Shown in pieces: positions 24,830-33,990 of a stretch of 64,000 nucleotides of DNA; the first letter of the stretch is position 1; each line of letters starts with the position of its first letter. Source of the DNA: Bradyrhizobium sp. CCGUVB4N (GTDB taxonomy: Bacteria; Pseudomonadota; Alphaproteobacteria; Rhizobiales; Xanthobacteraceae); contig NZ_JANADP010000001.1 in assembly GCF_024199945.1 (NCBI RefSeq), forward strand, positions 6,944,001-7,008,000, given 5' to 3'. A program made the position numbers and the translations under genes. The notes below the pieces were generated by a model that did not search any database, had not been told where the DNA came from, and worked only from the letters and a program-made list of their open reading frames with translations.

Positions 24830-26602
24830 TCAGTAGCCGAACGCGCGCGGCAAGGCGGTGCTCAGCCACGGCACGAAGGCGATGACCAGCAGGCAGAGGA
24901 ACAGCAGGCCGAGATAGCCCAGGATCGGCTTCACCGTCTGCTCGATCGGCACGTTGCCGATCAGGCAGGCGCCGTAGAGCCCGAGCCCGAGCGGCGGCGC
25001 GAACAGGCCGACGCCCATCGCGATCAGCACGGCGATCGCGAGCAAGATGAACAGCCAGGTGCCGCTCGTCTTGGACAGTCCCAGCATGAAGTCGCCGACC
25101 GCATGCGGCACCTGCTGCAAGGTCAGCGTGAACGCCAGCGACTGCGCGGCGGCAACGATGAACAGCACCAGCCCCGCGCGCGTCGCCGCCTGCACGAAAC
25201 TGTGCGTCGCCGTTCTGAAACTGAGCTCGCGAAACACCACGCTCCCGACGATGAGCGCGTAGGCGACGGCGAAGGCCGAGATCTCGGTCGCCGTGGCAAA
25301 GCCGCTCTTGAAGCCGAAGAAGATCATGAAGATCAGGCCGAACGAGGCGATCGCGCCGCTCCACAATCCTGACACCGGTACCTGCGGCTCGACCTCCTCG
25401 GCCTCCGCCGGCGTCTTGCCGAAGATGATGGAGAAGGCGATCAGCACCGCCGCCATCAGCGCCGCCGGCAACAGGCCTGCCATGAACAGGCCGCCGATCG
25501 ACAGGTTCGCGACGAAACCCAGAATGATCAGGTTGATGCAGGGCGGAATCGTCTCCGCCATCACCGCGGACGCCGCGAGCAGCGCCACCGCGCTGCCCGG
25601 ATTCTGCTTCGAGCGGCGCGCCGCCGGGATCAGCACCGAGCCGACGGCCGCGACGTCGGCCATCTTCGAGCCCGAGATGCCGGAGAACAGCACCATCGAG
25701 GCCACCATCACGACGTTCAGGCCGCCGCGCATGCGGCCCACCGCGCGCTGCAACAGCTCGATCAGACGCACGGACATGCCGTTGGCTTCCATGAGGTAGC
25801 CGACGAGGATGAAGAACGGGATCGCGAGCAGCACGAAATTGTCGATGCCGCGCGCCATCTGCTGGGCGAAGATGACGCCGGGCAGCGCGCCCTCGACCCA
25901 GATGAAGATCAGCGCGGCCAGTGCCAGCGCAAACCCGATCGGCAAGCCGCCGAACAGCGTGGCGAAGAAGCCGATCAGCATCAGCACGCCCGCCGACGGC
26001 ACCGAGGACGGCGATAGGTAATCCCAGGCGAGATAAAGCCCGGTCACGACGGCGACCGCGATGAGGCCTTTGACGATGTCAGGCAGCGGTCGTGCGCAGA
26101 GATGGTCGATCGCGAACACCGTCATGAACAGCGCGCCGACGCCCATCGGATAGAAGGTCAGCTCCAAAGGCAGGCCGGAGCCGGTGGTCTGCCCCGCGGT
26201 CAGCGAGCCCAGCTTGATGGCGTTGTAGGCGACATAGCCGGAGATCAGCACGACGAGCACGGCGCTGGCGGCATCGACCAGGGTGCGCAGCCGCAGCGCC
26301 AGCAGATCGCGGAAGAAGGACACGCCGACATTCTCGCCGCGCGCAAGCGCACTTGCGGCGCCGAAGAAGGCCGATCCGACCATCAATCCGCGCGCGACGT
26401 CATCCGACCATTCGACCGGCGCGTTGAAGCAGAAACGCAGCAGCACGGAGCCGCAGACAACCGCGAGATCGGCGGCCAGAAGGATGGCCGCGATCGCGTC
26501 ACTCACGCGAAGCAGAAGCGCGATGCTCCCGTGCCGACCGCCCGAGAGCGGCACGGCTTCCGTCATCGCCAACTCAGATTTGGCCAACCCGGATTTGGCC
26601 AT
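24830..26602 (-). CDS. TRAP transporter fused permease DctQM
   Basis: A 590-residue inner-membrane protein joining the small (DctQ) and large (DctM) TRAP subunits. About residues 25-165 hold the four-helix DctQ part (ADLAVVCGSVLLRF, then APVEWSDDVARGLMVGSAFF); from about 205 the DctM part follows with GLPIGFALALAALIF and the highly conserved FSGISGSKMADVAAVGSVLI and SAVMAETIPPC. TRAP carriers use the sodium gradient to import organic acids. The start is one base after the dctP stop codon; an ATG 12 codons in is an alternative. The first 12 codons contain a short direct repeat (TTGGCCAA-like). The solute is likely a hydroxy- or keto-acid, judging from the dehydrogenase-like gene downstream. 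Confidence 0.93.
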   Translation of the reverse strand: MAKSGLAKSELAMTEAVPLSGGRHGSIALLLRVSDAIAAILLAADLAVVCGSVLLRFCFNAPVEWSDDVARGLMVGSAFFGAASALARGENVGVSFFRDLLALRLRTLVDAASAVLVVLISGYVAYNAIKLGSLTAGQTTGSGLPLELTFYPMGVGALFMTVFAIDHLCARPLPDIVKGLIAVAVVTGLYLAWDYLSPSSVPSAGVLMLIGFFATLFGGLPIGFALALAALIFIWVEGALPGVIFAQQMARGIDNFVLLAIPFFILVGYLMEANGMSVRLIELLQRAVGRMRGGLNVVMVASMVLFSGISGSKMADVAAVGSVLIPAARRSKQNPGSAVALLAASAVMAETIPPCINLIILGFVANLSIGGLFMAGLLPAALMAAVLIAFSIIFGKTPAEAEEVEPQVPVSGLWSGAIASFGLIFMIFFGFKSGFATATEISAFAVAYALIVGSVVFRELSFRTATHSFVQAATRAGLVLFIVAAAQSLAFTLTLQQVPHAVGDFMLGLSKTSGTWLFILLAIAVLIAMGVGLFAPPLGLGLYGACLIGNVPIEQTVKPILGYLGLLFLCLLVIAFVPWLSTALPRAFGY

Positions 26603-26603
26603 C

Positions 26604-27635
26604 TCAGGCTTGCGTCGAGCGAATGATGTCGATGACGGCCTTGGACTCCGGCCGCGCCTTGATGAAGTTCTCGGTCTGCGGCGCGACGCGCTTCTTGAAC
26701 GCCTCGCGATCGCATTCGGCGACCGTCACGCCCTTCTCGGTCAGAGCCGCCAGCGCTTCCTTCTCGACTGCGAGCCCATGGGCGCGCGTGTCGACCGCGG
26801 CCTTCTTCGCGGCGTCGAGAAAACCCTCGCGCAGCTTCGGATCCATGCGGTTGAAGGTCATGTCGCTGAAATAGACCGCGAGCGGCGAGAAATTGTGCTG
26901 CGTCAGCGCGTAGAACTTCGCCGTTTCGAAGAACTTGCTGGCGAGGATCGTCGGCGGATCGTGCTCGAGGCCATCGAGCACGCCGGCCTGCAACGCCGTG
27001 TAGATTTCGCCGAACGCCAGCGGCGTCGCGGCCGCGCCCATCAGACGCAGGCACTCCGTGATGACGGGATTCGGCAGGGTGCGGATCTTGAGACCGGCGA
27101 GATCCTCCGGCGTCTTCACCGGCTTCTTCGCAAACACGCTGCGCGAGCCGAAATTATAGGCCCAGGCGATGATGCGGATGTTGCTGCCCTTGAGCAGCGC
27201 GTCCTCGATCGGCTTGGCGGCACCGGCGTCGAACGCCTTGGTCTGCTGCGGAAAGCTCGAGAACAGAAAGCCGAGGTCGTAGGTGCCGACCAGCGGCACC
27301 AGATTGGCCGAGATCGACGAGCCGGAGATCATGAGATCGATGACGCCGAGCTTCACCGAATTGATGACGTCGATTTCCTGGCCGAGCTGGTTGTCCGGGA
27401 AGAACGCGACCTCGACCTGCTCGCCGAGCCCGTTGCCCTTCAGATTCTTGACGAGATTATCGTAGTAGACGCGGCCGTTGGCGAATTTGGGATCGTTCGG
27501 CAGCGAGGAGGAGCATTTCAGCTTCAGCGTCGCGGCTTCGGCGCGGCCGATGATGGCTGGAGAGAGCACGAGGCCGGCGGTCACTGCCGTCGACGACTTG
27601 ATGAACGTGCGACGGCTGACGGGCACGATAGTCAT
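26604..27635 (-). CDS. TRAP transporter solute-binding protein DctP
   Basis: A 343-residue periplasmic receptor that delivers its ligand to the DctQM permease. The N-terminus MTIVPVSRRTFIKSSTAVTAG contains a Tat-like signal (S-R-R-T-F-I-K), so it may be exported folded. The TRAP receptor signature is seen around VISGSSISANLVP... and in GLKIRTLPNPVITE, where the arginine normally binds the ligand carboxylate. The ATG at 27633-27635 has GGGGAG upstream; the frame opens 43 codons earlier, but that part is not family-like. First gene of the dctP-dctQM-dehydrogenase operon. The ligand should be a carboxylate; its identity is not shown by sequence. Confidence 0.92.
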   Translation of the reverse strand: MTIVPVSRRTFIKSSTAVTAGLVLSPAIIGRAEAATLKLKCSSSLPNDPKFANGRVYYDNLVKNLKGNGLGEQVEVAFFPDNQLGQEIDVINSVKLGVIDLMISGSSISANLVPLVGTYDLGFLFSSFPQQTKAFDAGAAKPIEDALLKGSNIRIIAWAYNFGSRSVFAKKPVKTPEDLAGLKIRTLPNPVITECLRLMGAAATPLAFGEIYTALQAGVLDGLEHDPPTILASKFFETAKFYALTQHNFSPLAVYFSDMTFNRMDPKLREGFLDAAKKAAVDTRAHGLAVEKEALAALTEKGVTVAECDREAFKKRVAPQTENFIKARPESKAVIDIIRSTQA

Positions 27636-27947
27636 GGTGTCTCTCCCCAATATTATTTTTTGCAGCCGCGATCGTTGTCGCGGCGCGTTGGCCCGGACTG
27701 TATGGCCAAAGCGACGGGGCAGGCAAGGGTTGCGGCCGGCGCAGCCGAGACGGGACGAGCGCAAGGCGCGCCGGCGGAGACTGCAGCGGAATGCCTATAT
27801 TTGCCGATGTTTTCGATCATGCCGCAGCGCGACCGAACGGCAGGCTATGCAAGATTGACGCAGATCGATCCAATTCAGGCATGGATCAATACCGAACGCA
27901 GATTGATGGGCTTTTGACGACTGCACGCGTGTTGGCACGCAACAAAA
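27636..27947. other. Intergenic region without a clear gene
   Basis: This stretch upstream of dctP holds the presumed dctP promoter on the minus strand. Several short open frames run through it, but none has a convincing start, codon pattern or recognisable product. Composition drops slightly around 27790-27920 (for example ATATTTGCCGATGTTTTCG), which could be regulatory sequence or a gene remnant. Confidence 0.4.
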
Positions 27948-27973
27948 AGCTGCGGGACCGTGATCCCGCAGCT
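27948..27973 (-). terminator. Rho-independent terminator of the doxX-like gene
   Basis: Perfect 10-bp arms AGCTGCGGGA and TCCCGCAGCT around a 6-base loop. On the minus strand the stem is followed by TTTTTGTTG, the usual U-tract, 26 bases after the stop codon of the DoxX-like gene. Confidence 0.85.
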
Positions 27974-27998
27974 CTCGCGTTTCAATGATGCGACGATG

Positions 27999-28442
27999 TC
28001 AGCGCGACGACGCGACGCTCAACTGCCCGTTCGCCGCCTCGACATCGCGTGAGGGCCGCAGCGCGAAGGCGCCATCGCCGAGCAGCGCCTGCGCGACCAG
28101 CGCGATCACCCAGAACGCGGGGTATTCCCAGCCGCCCTTCGGGTTGGTGAAGAAGAACCCGGCGGCACCGTGCACGGTGAAGATCGCGCCGAGCAGGATC
28201 GGAATGCCGGCCAGCGCCGCATAGCGGGTCCAGACGCCGAGGATCAGGGCAATGCCGCTGAGGACTTCGACGGTCATCACAAGGTAGGCGAACTCCGGCG
28301 GGAAGCCGAGGCTGCCGAAGAACTTTGCCGTGCCGGCGGGGGTGAACACGAACAGTTTCAGGCTGGCATGGGCCAGGAACAGCGCGCCCAGCGTCACGCG
28401 CAGCACCAGCGCGGCGTAGGGAGCGGTACGGGAATCGATCAT
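27999..28442 (-). CDS. DoxX family membrane protein
   Basis: A 147-residue inner-membrane protein with four predicted helices (starting AALVLRVTLGALFLAHASLKL, then AYLVMTVEVLSGIALILGVW). The GALFLAHASLKLF...GTAKFF pattern is typical of the DoxX/SURF4 group. Members have been linked to quinone-associated oxidation or redox stress, but most are uncharacterised. The ATG at 28440-28442 has GGAG six bases upstream; an ATG four codons earlier lacks a binding site. It is divergent from a LysR gene, which probably controls it, and ends at a strong terminator, so it is a single-gene unit. Confidence 0.85.
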   Translation of the reverse strand: MIDSRTAPYAALVLRVTLGALFLAHASLKLFVFTPAGTAKFFGSLGFPPEFAYLVMTVEVLSGIALILGVWTRYAALAGIPILLGAIFTVHGAAGFFFTNPKGGWEYPAFWVIALVAQALLGDGAFALRPSRDVEAANGQLSVASSR

Positions 28443-28515
28443 GGCGGTCTCCATTGTTGGGGCCACCTATGATCTATTCTCACTTGGATGATAATCGGCT
28501 ATTCTTGAAATATAC

Positions 28516-28534
28516 TTCACACCAATAGAGTGAA
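28516..28534. promoter_or_regulatory. Palindrome at the LysR gene start (operator-like)
   Basis: TTCAC-N9-GTGAA ends four bases before the LysR start codon and covers the place of its ribosome-binding site. It lies in the divergent DoxX/LysR promoter region and may be the autoregulatory site of this LysR protein. Confidence 0.45.
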
Positions 28535-28538
28535 ATAG

Positions 28539-29459
28539 ATGCTCGACCGGCTGACCAGCCTGGAAGTCTTCGCCAAGGTGGCGGCGAACGGCAGCCTGTC
28601 CGGCGCGGCCCGGGCCATGGGTCTGTCGCAGACCATGGTCACCAAGCACGTGGCCTCGCTGGAGGCCCGGCTCGGCATCAAGCTGTTCCACCGCACCACG
28701 CGGCGGCTGTCGATCACCGAAGCCGGCCGCCTCTATCTGGAATCCTCCGAGCGGATCCTTGCCGACATGGAGACGGCCGATGCCGCGGTCGCACGGGAGC
28801 GCGCCGAGCCGCGCGGATTGTTGCGGGTCAACGTGCCCGTCGTGTTCGGCACGCGGCAGATTGCGCCCGTCATTGCAGACTTTTCGGAACGCTACCCCGA
28901 GGTGACCATCGAGCTCGGCCTCAACGATCGCCTCGTCGATCTCGCTGAGGAAGGCTGGGACCTCGCGATCCGCATCGGCAAGCTGCGCGACTCCAGCATG
29001 GTGGCGCGAAAGCTCGCACCGAACCGCCTCGTTGTGTGTGCCGCCCCGTCCTATCTGGCAAAACACGGCACGCCGCGCACCGTCGCCGACCTCGCCGCGC
29101 ATAATTGCCTCGGCTACACGCTCACCCAGCAGGGCAGCGCCGCAGAATGGCCGTTCGGCGTCGACGGCGAGATCCGCATCCAGATCAGCGGCACGTTGCG
29201 CGCCAACAATGGCGATGCGCTGCGCGCCGCGACGCTGGCCGGCCTCGGCCTCGCCCGTCAGCCGACCTTCATTATCGCCGACGATCTGCGCGCCGGCACG
29301 CTGGTCGCGCTTCCGCTCGATCAGCCGGAGATCCAGTCCTCCGCGGTGCATGCGGTCTACCTGCCCGATCGCCGGCCGCCGGCGAAGGTGCGCGCCTTCA
29401 TCGACTTTCTCGCCGCACGCTTTGCGCCTGACCCGCCCTGGGACCGTGGATTGTTCTGA
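28539..29459 (+). CDS. LysR family transcriptional regulator
   Basis: A 306-residue regulator. The winged helix-turn-helix spans about residues 1-60 (MLDRLTSLEVFAKVAANGS, then GAARAMGLSQTMVTKHVASL), and the rest is the two-lobed substrate-binding domain (LLRVNVPVVFGTRQIAPVI). It belongs to the large group of LysR proteins next to DoxX, quinone or oxidoreductase genes (CrgA/DsdC-like core). It is divergent from the doxX-like gene with 96 bases between starts, the usual arrangement of a regulator and target. The effector is unknown. Confidence 0.92.
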   Translation: MLDRLTSLEVFAKVAANGSLSGAARAMGLSQTMVTKHVASLEARLGIKLFHRTTRRLSITEAGRLYLESSERILADMETADAAVARERAEPRGLLRVNVPVVFGTRQIAPVIADFSERYPEVTIELGLNDRLVDLAEEGWDLAIRIGKLRDSSMVARKLAPNRLVVCAAPSYLAKHGTPRTVADLAAHNCLGYTLTQQGSAAEWPFGVDGEIRIQISGTLRANNGDALRAATLAGLGLARQPTFIIADDLRAGTLVALPLDQPEIQSSAVHAVYLPDRRPPAKVRAFIDFLAARFAPDPPWDRGLF

Positions 29460-29603
29460 AGGCACGGCACCGCGCGTCGGTTCTGGCAGACCCCCTGCCC
29501 CATTTTGCCGCACGCGAGAGCGTGAGCTAGCGCACAGACAGCGCCGCGGCCGACGACTAGAAAAGGTAATATCCTCGCGCTCATTGCCGATGGAGGTGAC
29601 ACC

Positions 29604-31100
29604 ATGCGCCGTCCAGTCCTTTGCAATTTAGTTCTTGCTTCCGGTCTCCTTGCACTCACGCAACTCATGACGCCGACACAGGCCGCGGCCGAAGCCCGGC
29701 TTGCGCTGGTGATCGGCCAGTCCGCCTATCGCACGGTGCCGGAATTGCCGAACGCCGCCAACGATGCCAAGGGCATGGCCGAGCTGCTCGGCAATGCCGG
29801 CTTCACCGTCACCGCGGCGCCGAACCTCGCGCAGAGCGAGATGCGCCAGACGATCTCCGATTTCGCCGGCAAGGTCAGCGCCAGCGGCGCCGACACGGTT
29901 GCGCTGGTGTTCTATGCCGGCCATGGCTTGCAGATCGACGGCGAGAACTATCTCGTGCCCGTCGATCTCGATCCCAAGCGCGAGGCCGACATTCCGCTGC
30001 AGGGCGTGCGGCTGAACGATCTGCTCAACACGCTCGGCGCGCTGCCGACGCGGGCGCGCATCTTCATGCTCGACGCCTGCCGCAACAATCCGTTCCCGGC
30101 GCTGAGCGGTGCCGGCCACGGGCTTGCGATCGTCGACACCAAGGCGGGCGCGCCGGGCTCCTTCATCTCGTACTCGACCTCGCCCGGTGCCGAAGCCGAG
30201 GACGGATCCGGCGCCGACAGTCCCTACACCACGGCAGCGCTGACCGTTGCCAAGCAGCCGAATATCCCGATCGAGGAAGTGTTCAAGCGCATTCGCATCG
30301 CGGTCGCGCAATCGACCGACGGGCGGCAGATCCCCTGGGAAAGCTCGTCGCTGACGACCGACTTCAAATTCTACGGCGGTGACAGCGGCAGCGGACAGCC
30401 CGCGGCGCCGGGCGCAAATGCGATGGCCCTCGCCAGCGCGACGCGCAGCGTCGAGGACTGGCGCAAGGATTTGCAGGGCAAGGATGCCAAGGCCGCCTAT
30501 CAGCTCGTGATCGCCGACGACACCGTGCCTGCGTATCAGGCCTATGTCGAACTCTATGCGCAGGACGCCCAGACGCCGCGCCTGCGTACGGTGCTGGAGC
30601 GGCGGCGTCAGATGCTGGCATGGGACCGTGCGGTGGCGATCAATACCCGCGCTTCGTACGAGACCTATCTCGCAAACTGGGACAACAGCGATCTCGCCGC
30701 GACCGCGCGCCGGCTGCTGCTTCGCGTGCAGAACCGCAATTATGCCCTGCCGGTTGCCGCCGCCGCAGTGCCGGTCGCCGTCGCGATGGCACCGACCTGC
30801 CCGTGCTCGGCACCGACGCCGCCGGCAACGCCGATCAACCCGACGGTTGCGCCCGTGATCAAGAAGCGCGTCGACGACACGCCGCCAAAGCGCAAGGTCG
30901 TCGACACGCCGCCGAAGCGCCGGCCGCCGCCTGACGAAGTCGTCGTCGAGCGCGCGCCGCCTCCCGGCCCGCCGCCTGAAGCCGTCGGAATCGGTCTCGG
31001 AATTGGCCTCGGCATGGGCATGGGAATGGGCATGGGCGGCCATGGCGGTGGAGGCATGGGACGCGGCGGCGGCGACTATAACCGCGGCACCAGGTACTGA
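29604..31100 (+). CDS. Secreted caspase-family (peptidase C14) protein
   Basis: A 498-residue exported protein. Residues 1-28 are a signal peptide ending TQAAA. A caspase p20-like domain covers about 32-255, with the catalytic dyad His107 (FYAGHG) and Cys159 (MLDACRNNPF) both present. A helical region (about 270-380, SVEDWRKDLQGKDAKAAYQL) follows, then a low-complexity C-terminus with two DTPPKR repeats and a Gly/Met-rich tail (GMGMGMGMGG). The ATG at 29604 has GGAGGTG five bases upstream. Bacterial metacaspase-like proteins cut after basic or acidic residues; the targets and role here are unknown. A strong terminator follows the gene. Confidence 0.9.
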   Translation: MRRPVLCNLVLASGLLALTQLMTPTQAAAEARLALVIGQSAYRTVPELPNAANDAKGMAELLGNAGFTVTAAPNLAQSEMRQTISDFAGKVSASGADTVALVFYAGHGLQIDGENYLVPVDLDPKREADIPLQGVRLNDLLNTLGALPTRARIFMLDACRNNPFPALSGAGHGLAIVDTKAGAPGSFISYSTSPGAEAEDGSGADSPYTTAALTVAKQPNIPIEEVFKRIRIAVAQSTDGRQIPWESSSLTTDFKFYGGDSGSGQPAAPGANAMALASATRSVEDWRKDLQGKDAKAAYQLVIADDTVPAYQAYVELYAQDAQTPRLRTVLERRRQMLAWDRAVAINTRASYETYLANWDNSDLAATARRLLLRVQNRNYALPVAAAAVPVAVAMAPTCPCSAPTPPATPINPTVAPVIKKRVDDTPPKRKVVDTPPKRRPPPDEVVVERAPPPGPPPEAVGIGLGIGLGMGMGMGMGGHGGGGMGRGGGDYNRGTRY

Positions 31101-31125
31101 CACCGCCGCACTGCGATAGGCATTG

Positions 31126-31152
31126 ATGTCCGCAAGCCTCGCTTGCGGACAT
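31126..31152 (+). terminator. Rho-independent terminator of the caspase-like gene
   Basis: Perfect 12-bp arms ATGTCCGCAAGC and GCTTGCGGACAT around CTC, followed by TTTTGTTG, 25 bases after the stop codon. Confidence 0.88.
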
Positions 31153-31251
31153 TTTTGTTGATGATCGCGAAGTTGCGCAGTCGGCCGCCCTCCAATCCGG
31201 AAATGTTGTAGTCTGACGGACCACCGCAGATTTTCCGGGGATTCCGCATCG

Positions 31252-32919
31252 ATGCCGCAAGACGCTCACGCCAGGAAAGCATGGCCGCTGTTTGGCTCGC
31301 TCGCCTCCTATGCCCTCCCCGGCGATCTCATGGCGGGGCTGACGCTGGCGGCGATCGCGATCCCCGAGCAGATGGCGACCGCGCGGCTCGGCGGCTTCGC
31401 GCCGCAGATCGGCTTCTTCGCCTTCATGGCGGGCTCGCTCGGCTTTGCTCTGCTCGGTGGCAACCGCTTCCTGTCCTGCGGTGCGGATTCCACGATCACG
31501 CCGATCTTCGCCGGCGGGCTTGCCGCTTTGGCCACTGCCGGCTCACCGGAATATCAGGGGCTCGCGATCGCGCTGGCCCTGATGGTCGGCGCGATGATGC
31601 TCGCCGGGGGCGCGTTCCGGCTCGGCGGTATCGCCAACCTTCTGTCGATGCCGGTGATGGTCGGCTTCCTCGCCGGCATCTCCGTCCACATCATCGTCTC
31701 GCAATTGCCGGGCGTGCTGGGACTGGACTCGCCGAGCGGCCCGACGCTCGATCGCATCGGCGTGCTCGCAACCGAGATCGGCCGCACCAATCCCATCACC
31801 TTTTGCATCGGCTTCGGCGTGCTCGCAGTGGTCTTCATCTCCGAAAGGATCAGCGCGAAAATCCCCGGCGCATTGATCGGGCTCGTTGCCGCGACGCTGG
31901 CCACGATCGCGTTTGGCCTGGAGAGCAAGGGCGTCAAAGTCGTCGGCACGGTGCCGGGCACGCTGCCCCGGCCGACCTTCCCTGATCTGGCGCCGGAGCA
32001 ATGGGTGCACTTGGTGCCGCTCGCCTTCGTCGTGACCGTGGTGGTGATGGTGCAGACCGCAGCCACCACGCGGTCGTTCCCGTCCGATCCCGACAAGCCC
32101 GCCGATGTCGATCGCGACTTCCTCGGCGCCGGCGCGTGCAGCGTGCTGTCGGGCCTGTTCGGCGCGTTTCCGGTCAATGCCAGCCCGCCGCGTACGGGCA
32201 TCGTTGCCGAGACCGGCGGGCAATCGCAGCTTGCGGGCCTTGCGGCCGCAGTGATCGTCCTGTTGCTGCTCGCGTTCGGAACGGGGCTGCTGCAGCATGT
32301 CCCGGATGCAGCTCTTGGCGGCATCCTGCTGTTCGTGGCGCTGCGGATCATCCGCACCAAGCAGATCGTGACGATCTATCGCCAGTCCTTCAGCGAGTTT
32401 CTGCTGATCGTCGCCACCGCCGCGCTGATCATCGTGCTGCCGATCCAGCAGGGCGCGTTCCTCGGCATCGTACTGTCGCTGTTGCACGGCATCTGGAGCA
32501 CGACGCGCGCGAGACTGGTCGAATTCGAGCGTGTGCCGGGCACCACGATCTGGTGGCCGGCGCACCCGCACATCACCGGCGAGCGCATCGCCGGCGTCGC
32601 CGTGATCGGGCTGCAGGCGCCGCTGTCCTTCCTCAATGCGCCGGGCTTCCGCAGCGACGTGACGAAAGTCCTCGGCACGGCGACGCCGCAATTGCTGGTG
32701 CTCGAGGCAAGCGGCATGGTCGAGATCGACTTCACGGCCGCGCAGATCCTGCTCGACGTCTTCAAAGTCTGCCACGAACAAGGCGTCACGGTCGCGCTGG
32801 CGCGGCTGGAATCGGTGCGCGCGCAGGACGCCTTCGAGCGCTTCAGGCTGTTCGATGTGCTGCCGAAGGAGCACGTCTTCCACAGCGTGGACGAGGCCGT
32901 ACGCAAGCTGGCGAAGTAG
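31252..32919 (+). CDS. SulP family anion transporter with STAS domain
   Basis: A 555-residue inner-membrane transporter. The start GSLASYALPGDLMAGLTLAAI followed by AIPEQMATARLGGF is the SulP signature region, and about 10-14 helices extend to residue 400. A C-terminal cytosolic STAS domain (about 430-545) contains LVLEASGMVEIDFTAAQIL, the regulatory strand-helix of such domains. Family members carry sulfate, bicarbonate or other anions; substrate cannot be assigned here. The glutamate in IPEQMA replaces the Q/A seen in many sulfate carriers. The gene stands alone after a terminator. Confidence 0.88.
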   Translation: MPQDAHARKAWPLFGSLASYALPGDLMAGLTLAAIAIPEQMATARLGGFAPQIGFFAFMAGSLGFALLGGNRFLSCGADSTITPIFAGGLAALATAGSPEYQGLAIALALMVGAMMLAGGAFRLGGIANLLSMPVMVGFLAGISVHIIVSQLPGVLGLDSPSGPTLDRIGVLATEIGRTNPITFCIGFGVLAVVFISERISAKIPGALIGLVAATLATIAFGLESKGVKVVGTVPGTLPRPTFPDLAPEQWVHLVPLAFVVTVVVMVQTAATTRSFPSDPDKPADVDRDFLGAGACSVLSGLFGAFPVNASPPRTGIVAETGGQSQLAGLAAAVIVLLLLAFGTGLLQHVPDAALGGILLFVALRIIRTKQIVTIYRQSFSEFLLIVATAALIIVLPIQQGAFLGIVLSLLHGIWSTTRARLVEFERVPGTTIWWPAHPHITGERIAGVAVIGLQAPLSFLNAPGFRSDVTKVLGTATPQLLVLEASGMVEIDFTAAQILLDVFKVCHEQGVTVALARLESVRAQDAFERFRLFDVLPKEHVFHSVDEAVRKLAK

Positions 32920-33004
32920 CTGCGGGGCGCCGAGCGATCTATCCCGCCGCCTCCAGTGTGCTACCCTGCGGGCCTCAAATATCTGGCCTTATCCTGGACG
33001 CTGC

Positions 33005-33982
33005 ATGAAGCGACGAGGGTTCATCACGTTGCTCGGAGGCGCGACTGTTGCGTGCACAGTCGCGGCGCGCGGGCAGTCAACGAAACGGCCGACCATTGGC
33101 TTTCTTGGAACAGTCGCGCAATCATCGTGGACCAGGTCGACCGCTTCTTTCGAAACGAGGTTACGCGAGCTCGGTTGGATGGAAGGTCGCAATGCTGTTG
33201 CCCTCGATTATCGCTGGGCAGACGGACGCAATGACCGGATCGCCGAAATAGCCGCGGAGTTCGTCCGTCTCAAGGTCGACATCATTGTGACCGGAGGAAA
33301 CGCGGTCCTCGCGATCAAGAAGCTGACATCGACGATTCCGGTCGTGTTCGCCGTAGCTGTGGACCCGGTTGGCAGTGGCTTCGTCGATAATCTGTCCCGA
33401 CCGGGAGCCAACGTGACCGGACTGTCGATCCAGGGGCCCGATCTTGCAGGCAAACGAGCTGAACTTTTGCGGGAAGTCATTCCCGGGCTCCGACGGATGG
33501 CAGTGATGGCCAACGTTGCCTATCCCGCGGCCAAGCAAGAGCTGGCCGAGGTTCAGGCCGCGGCGCACGCGCTTGGCGTTGAGGTCATCGCACTGGAAAT
33601 CCGCGGCGAGCAGGATATCGCACCTGCATTCGAAGGACTGAAGGAACGAGCCGAAGCGCTCTATATCGCGAGCGAAGCATTGGTAGACGCCAAGCAAGTT
33701 ACGATCAACGAGCTGGCGTTGGGCGCACGGCTGCCGACAATCTGGGGGGTCAGTGGCGGTGTCCAAAGCGGCGGACTCATGTCCTATGGACCGAGCCTCC
33801 CGGCTCTGTTCCGACGGGCGGCCGATTACGTCGATCAGATACTCCGCGGGGCCAAGCCGGCCGATCTACCAGTCGAACAGCCGACCAAGTTCGAACTCGT
33901 GATCAACTTGAAGACCGCGAAGACGCTGGGGCTGAATATATCGCCCGCGCTGCTCGCCCGCACCGACGAGGTCGTCGAATAG
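33005..33982 (+). CDS. ABC transporter substrate-binding protein (ABC_sub_bind/TrpX type)
   Basis: A 325-residue protein starting MKRRGFITLLGGATVACTVA, a Tat-like or lipoprotein-like signal with Arg-Arg and Cys17. The domain start RPTIGFLGTVAQSSW and the middle VVFAVAVDPVGSGFVDNLSRPGANVTG are hallmarks of the PF04392 family, very abundant in Bradyrhizobium and usually orphan. No permease is adjacent. Codon use is somewhat more relaxed than in the neighbours (more A/T at third positions), which may indicate a recent duplication or transfer. The ATG at 33005 is used; an open frame 50 codons longer is not family-like. Ligand unknown. Confidence 0.88.
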   Translation: MKRRGFITLLGGATVACTVAARGQSTKRPTIGFLGTVAQSSWTRSTASFETRLRELGWMEGRNAVALDYRWADGRNDRIAEIAAEFVRLKVDIIVTGGNAVLAIKKLTSTIPVVFAVAVDPVGSGFVDNLSRPGANVTGLSIQGPDLAGKRAELLREVIPGLRRMAVMANVAYPAAKQELAEVQAAAHALGVEVIALEIRGEQDIAPAFEGLKERAEALYIASEALVDAKQVTINELALGARLPTIWGVSGGVQSGGLMSYGPSLPALFRRAADYVDQILRGAKPADLPVEQPTKFELVINLKTAKTLGLNISPALLARTDEVVE

Positions 33983-33990
33983 GATCATGT

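Noticed and set aside
27791..27988. Possible small gene upstream of the dctP operon
   Set aside because: There is no ribosome-binding site or recognisable sequence, and the frame runs through the DoxX terminator hairpin.
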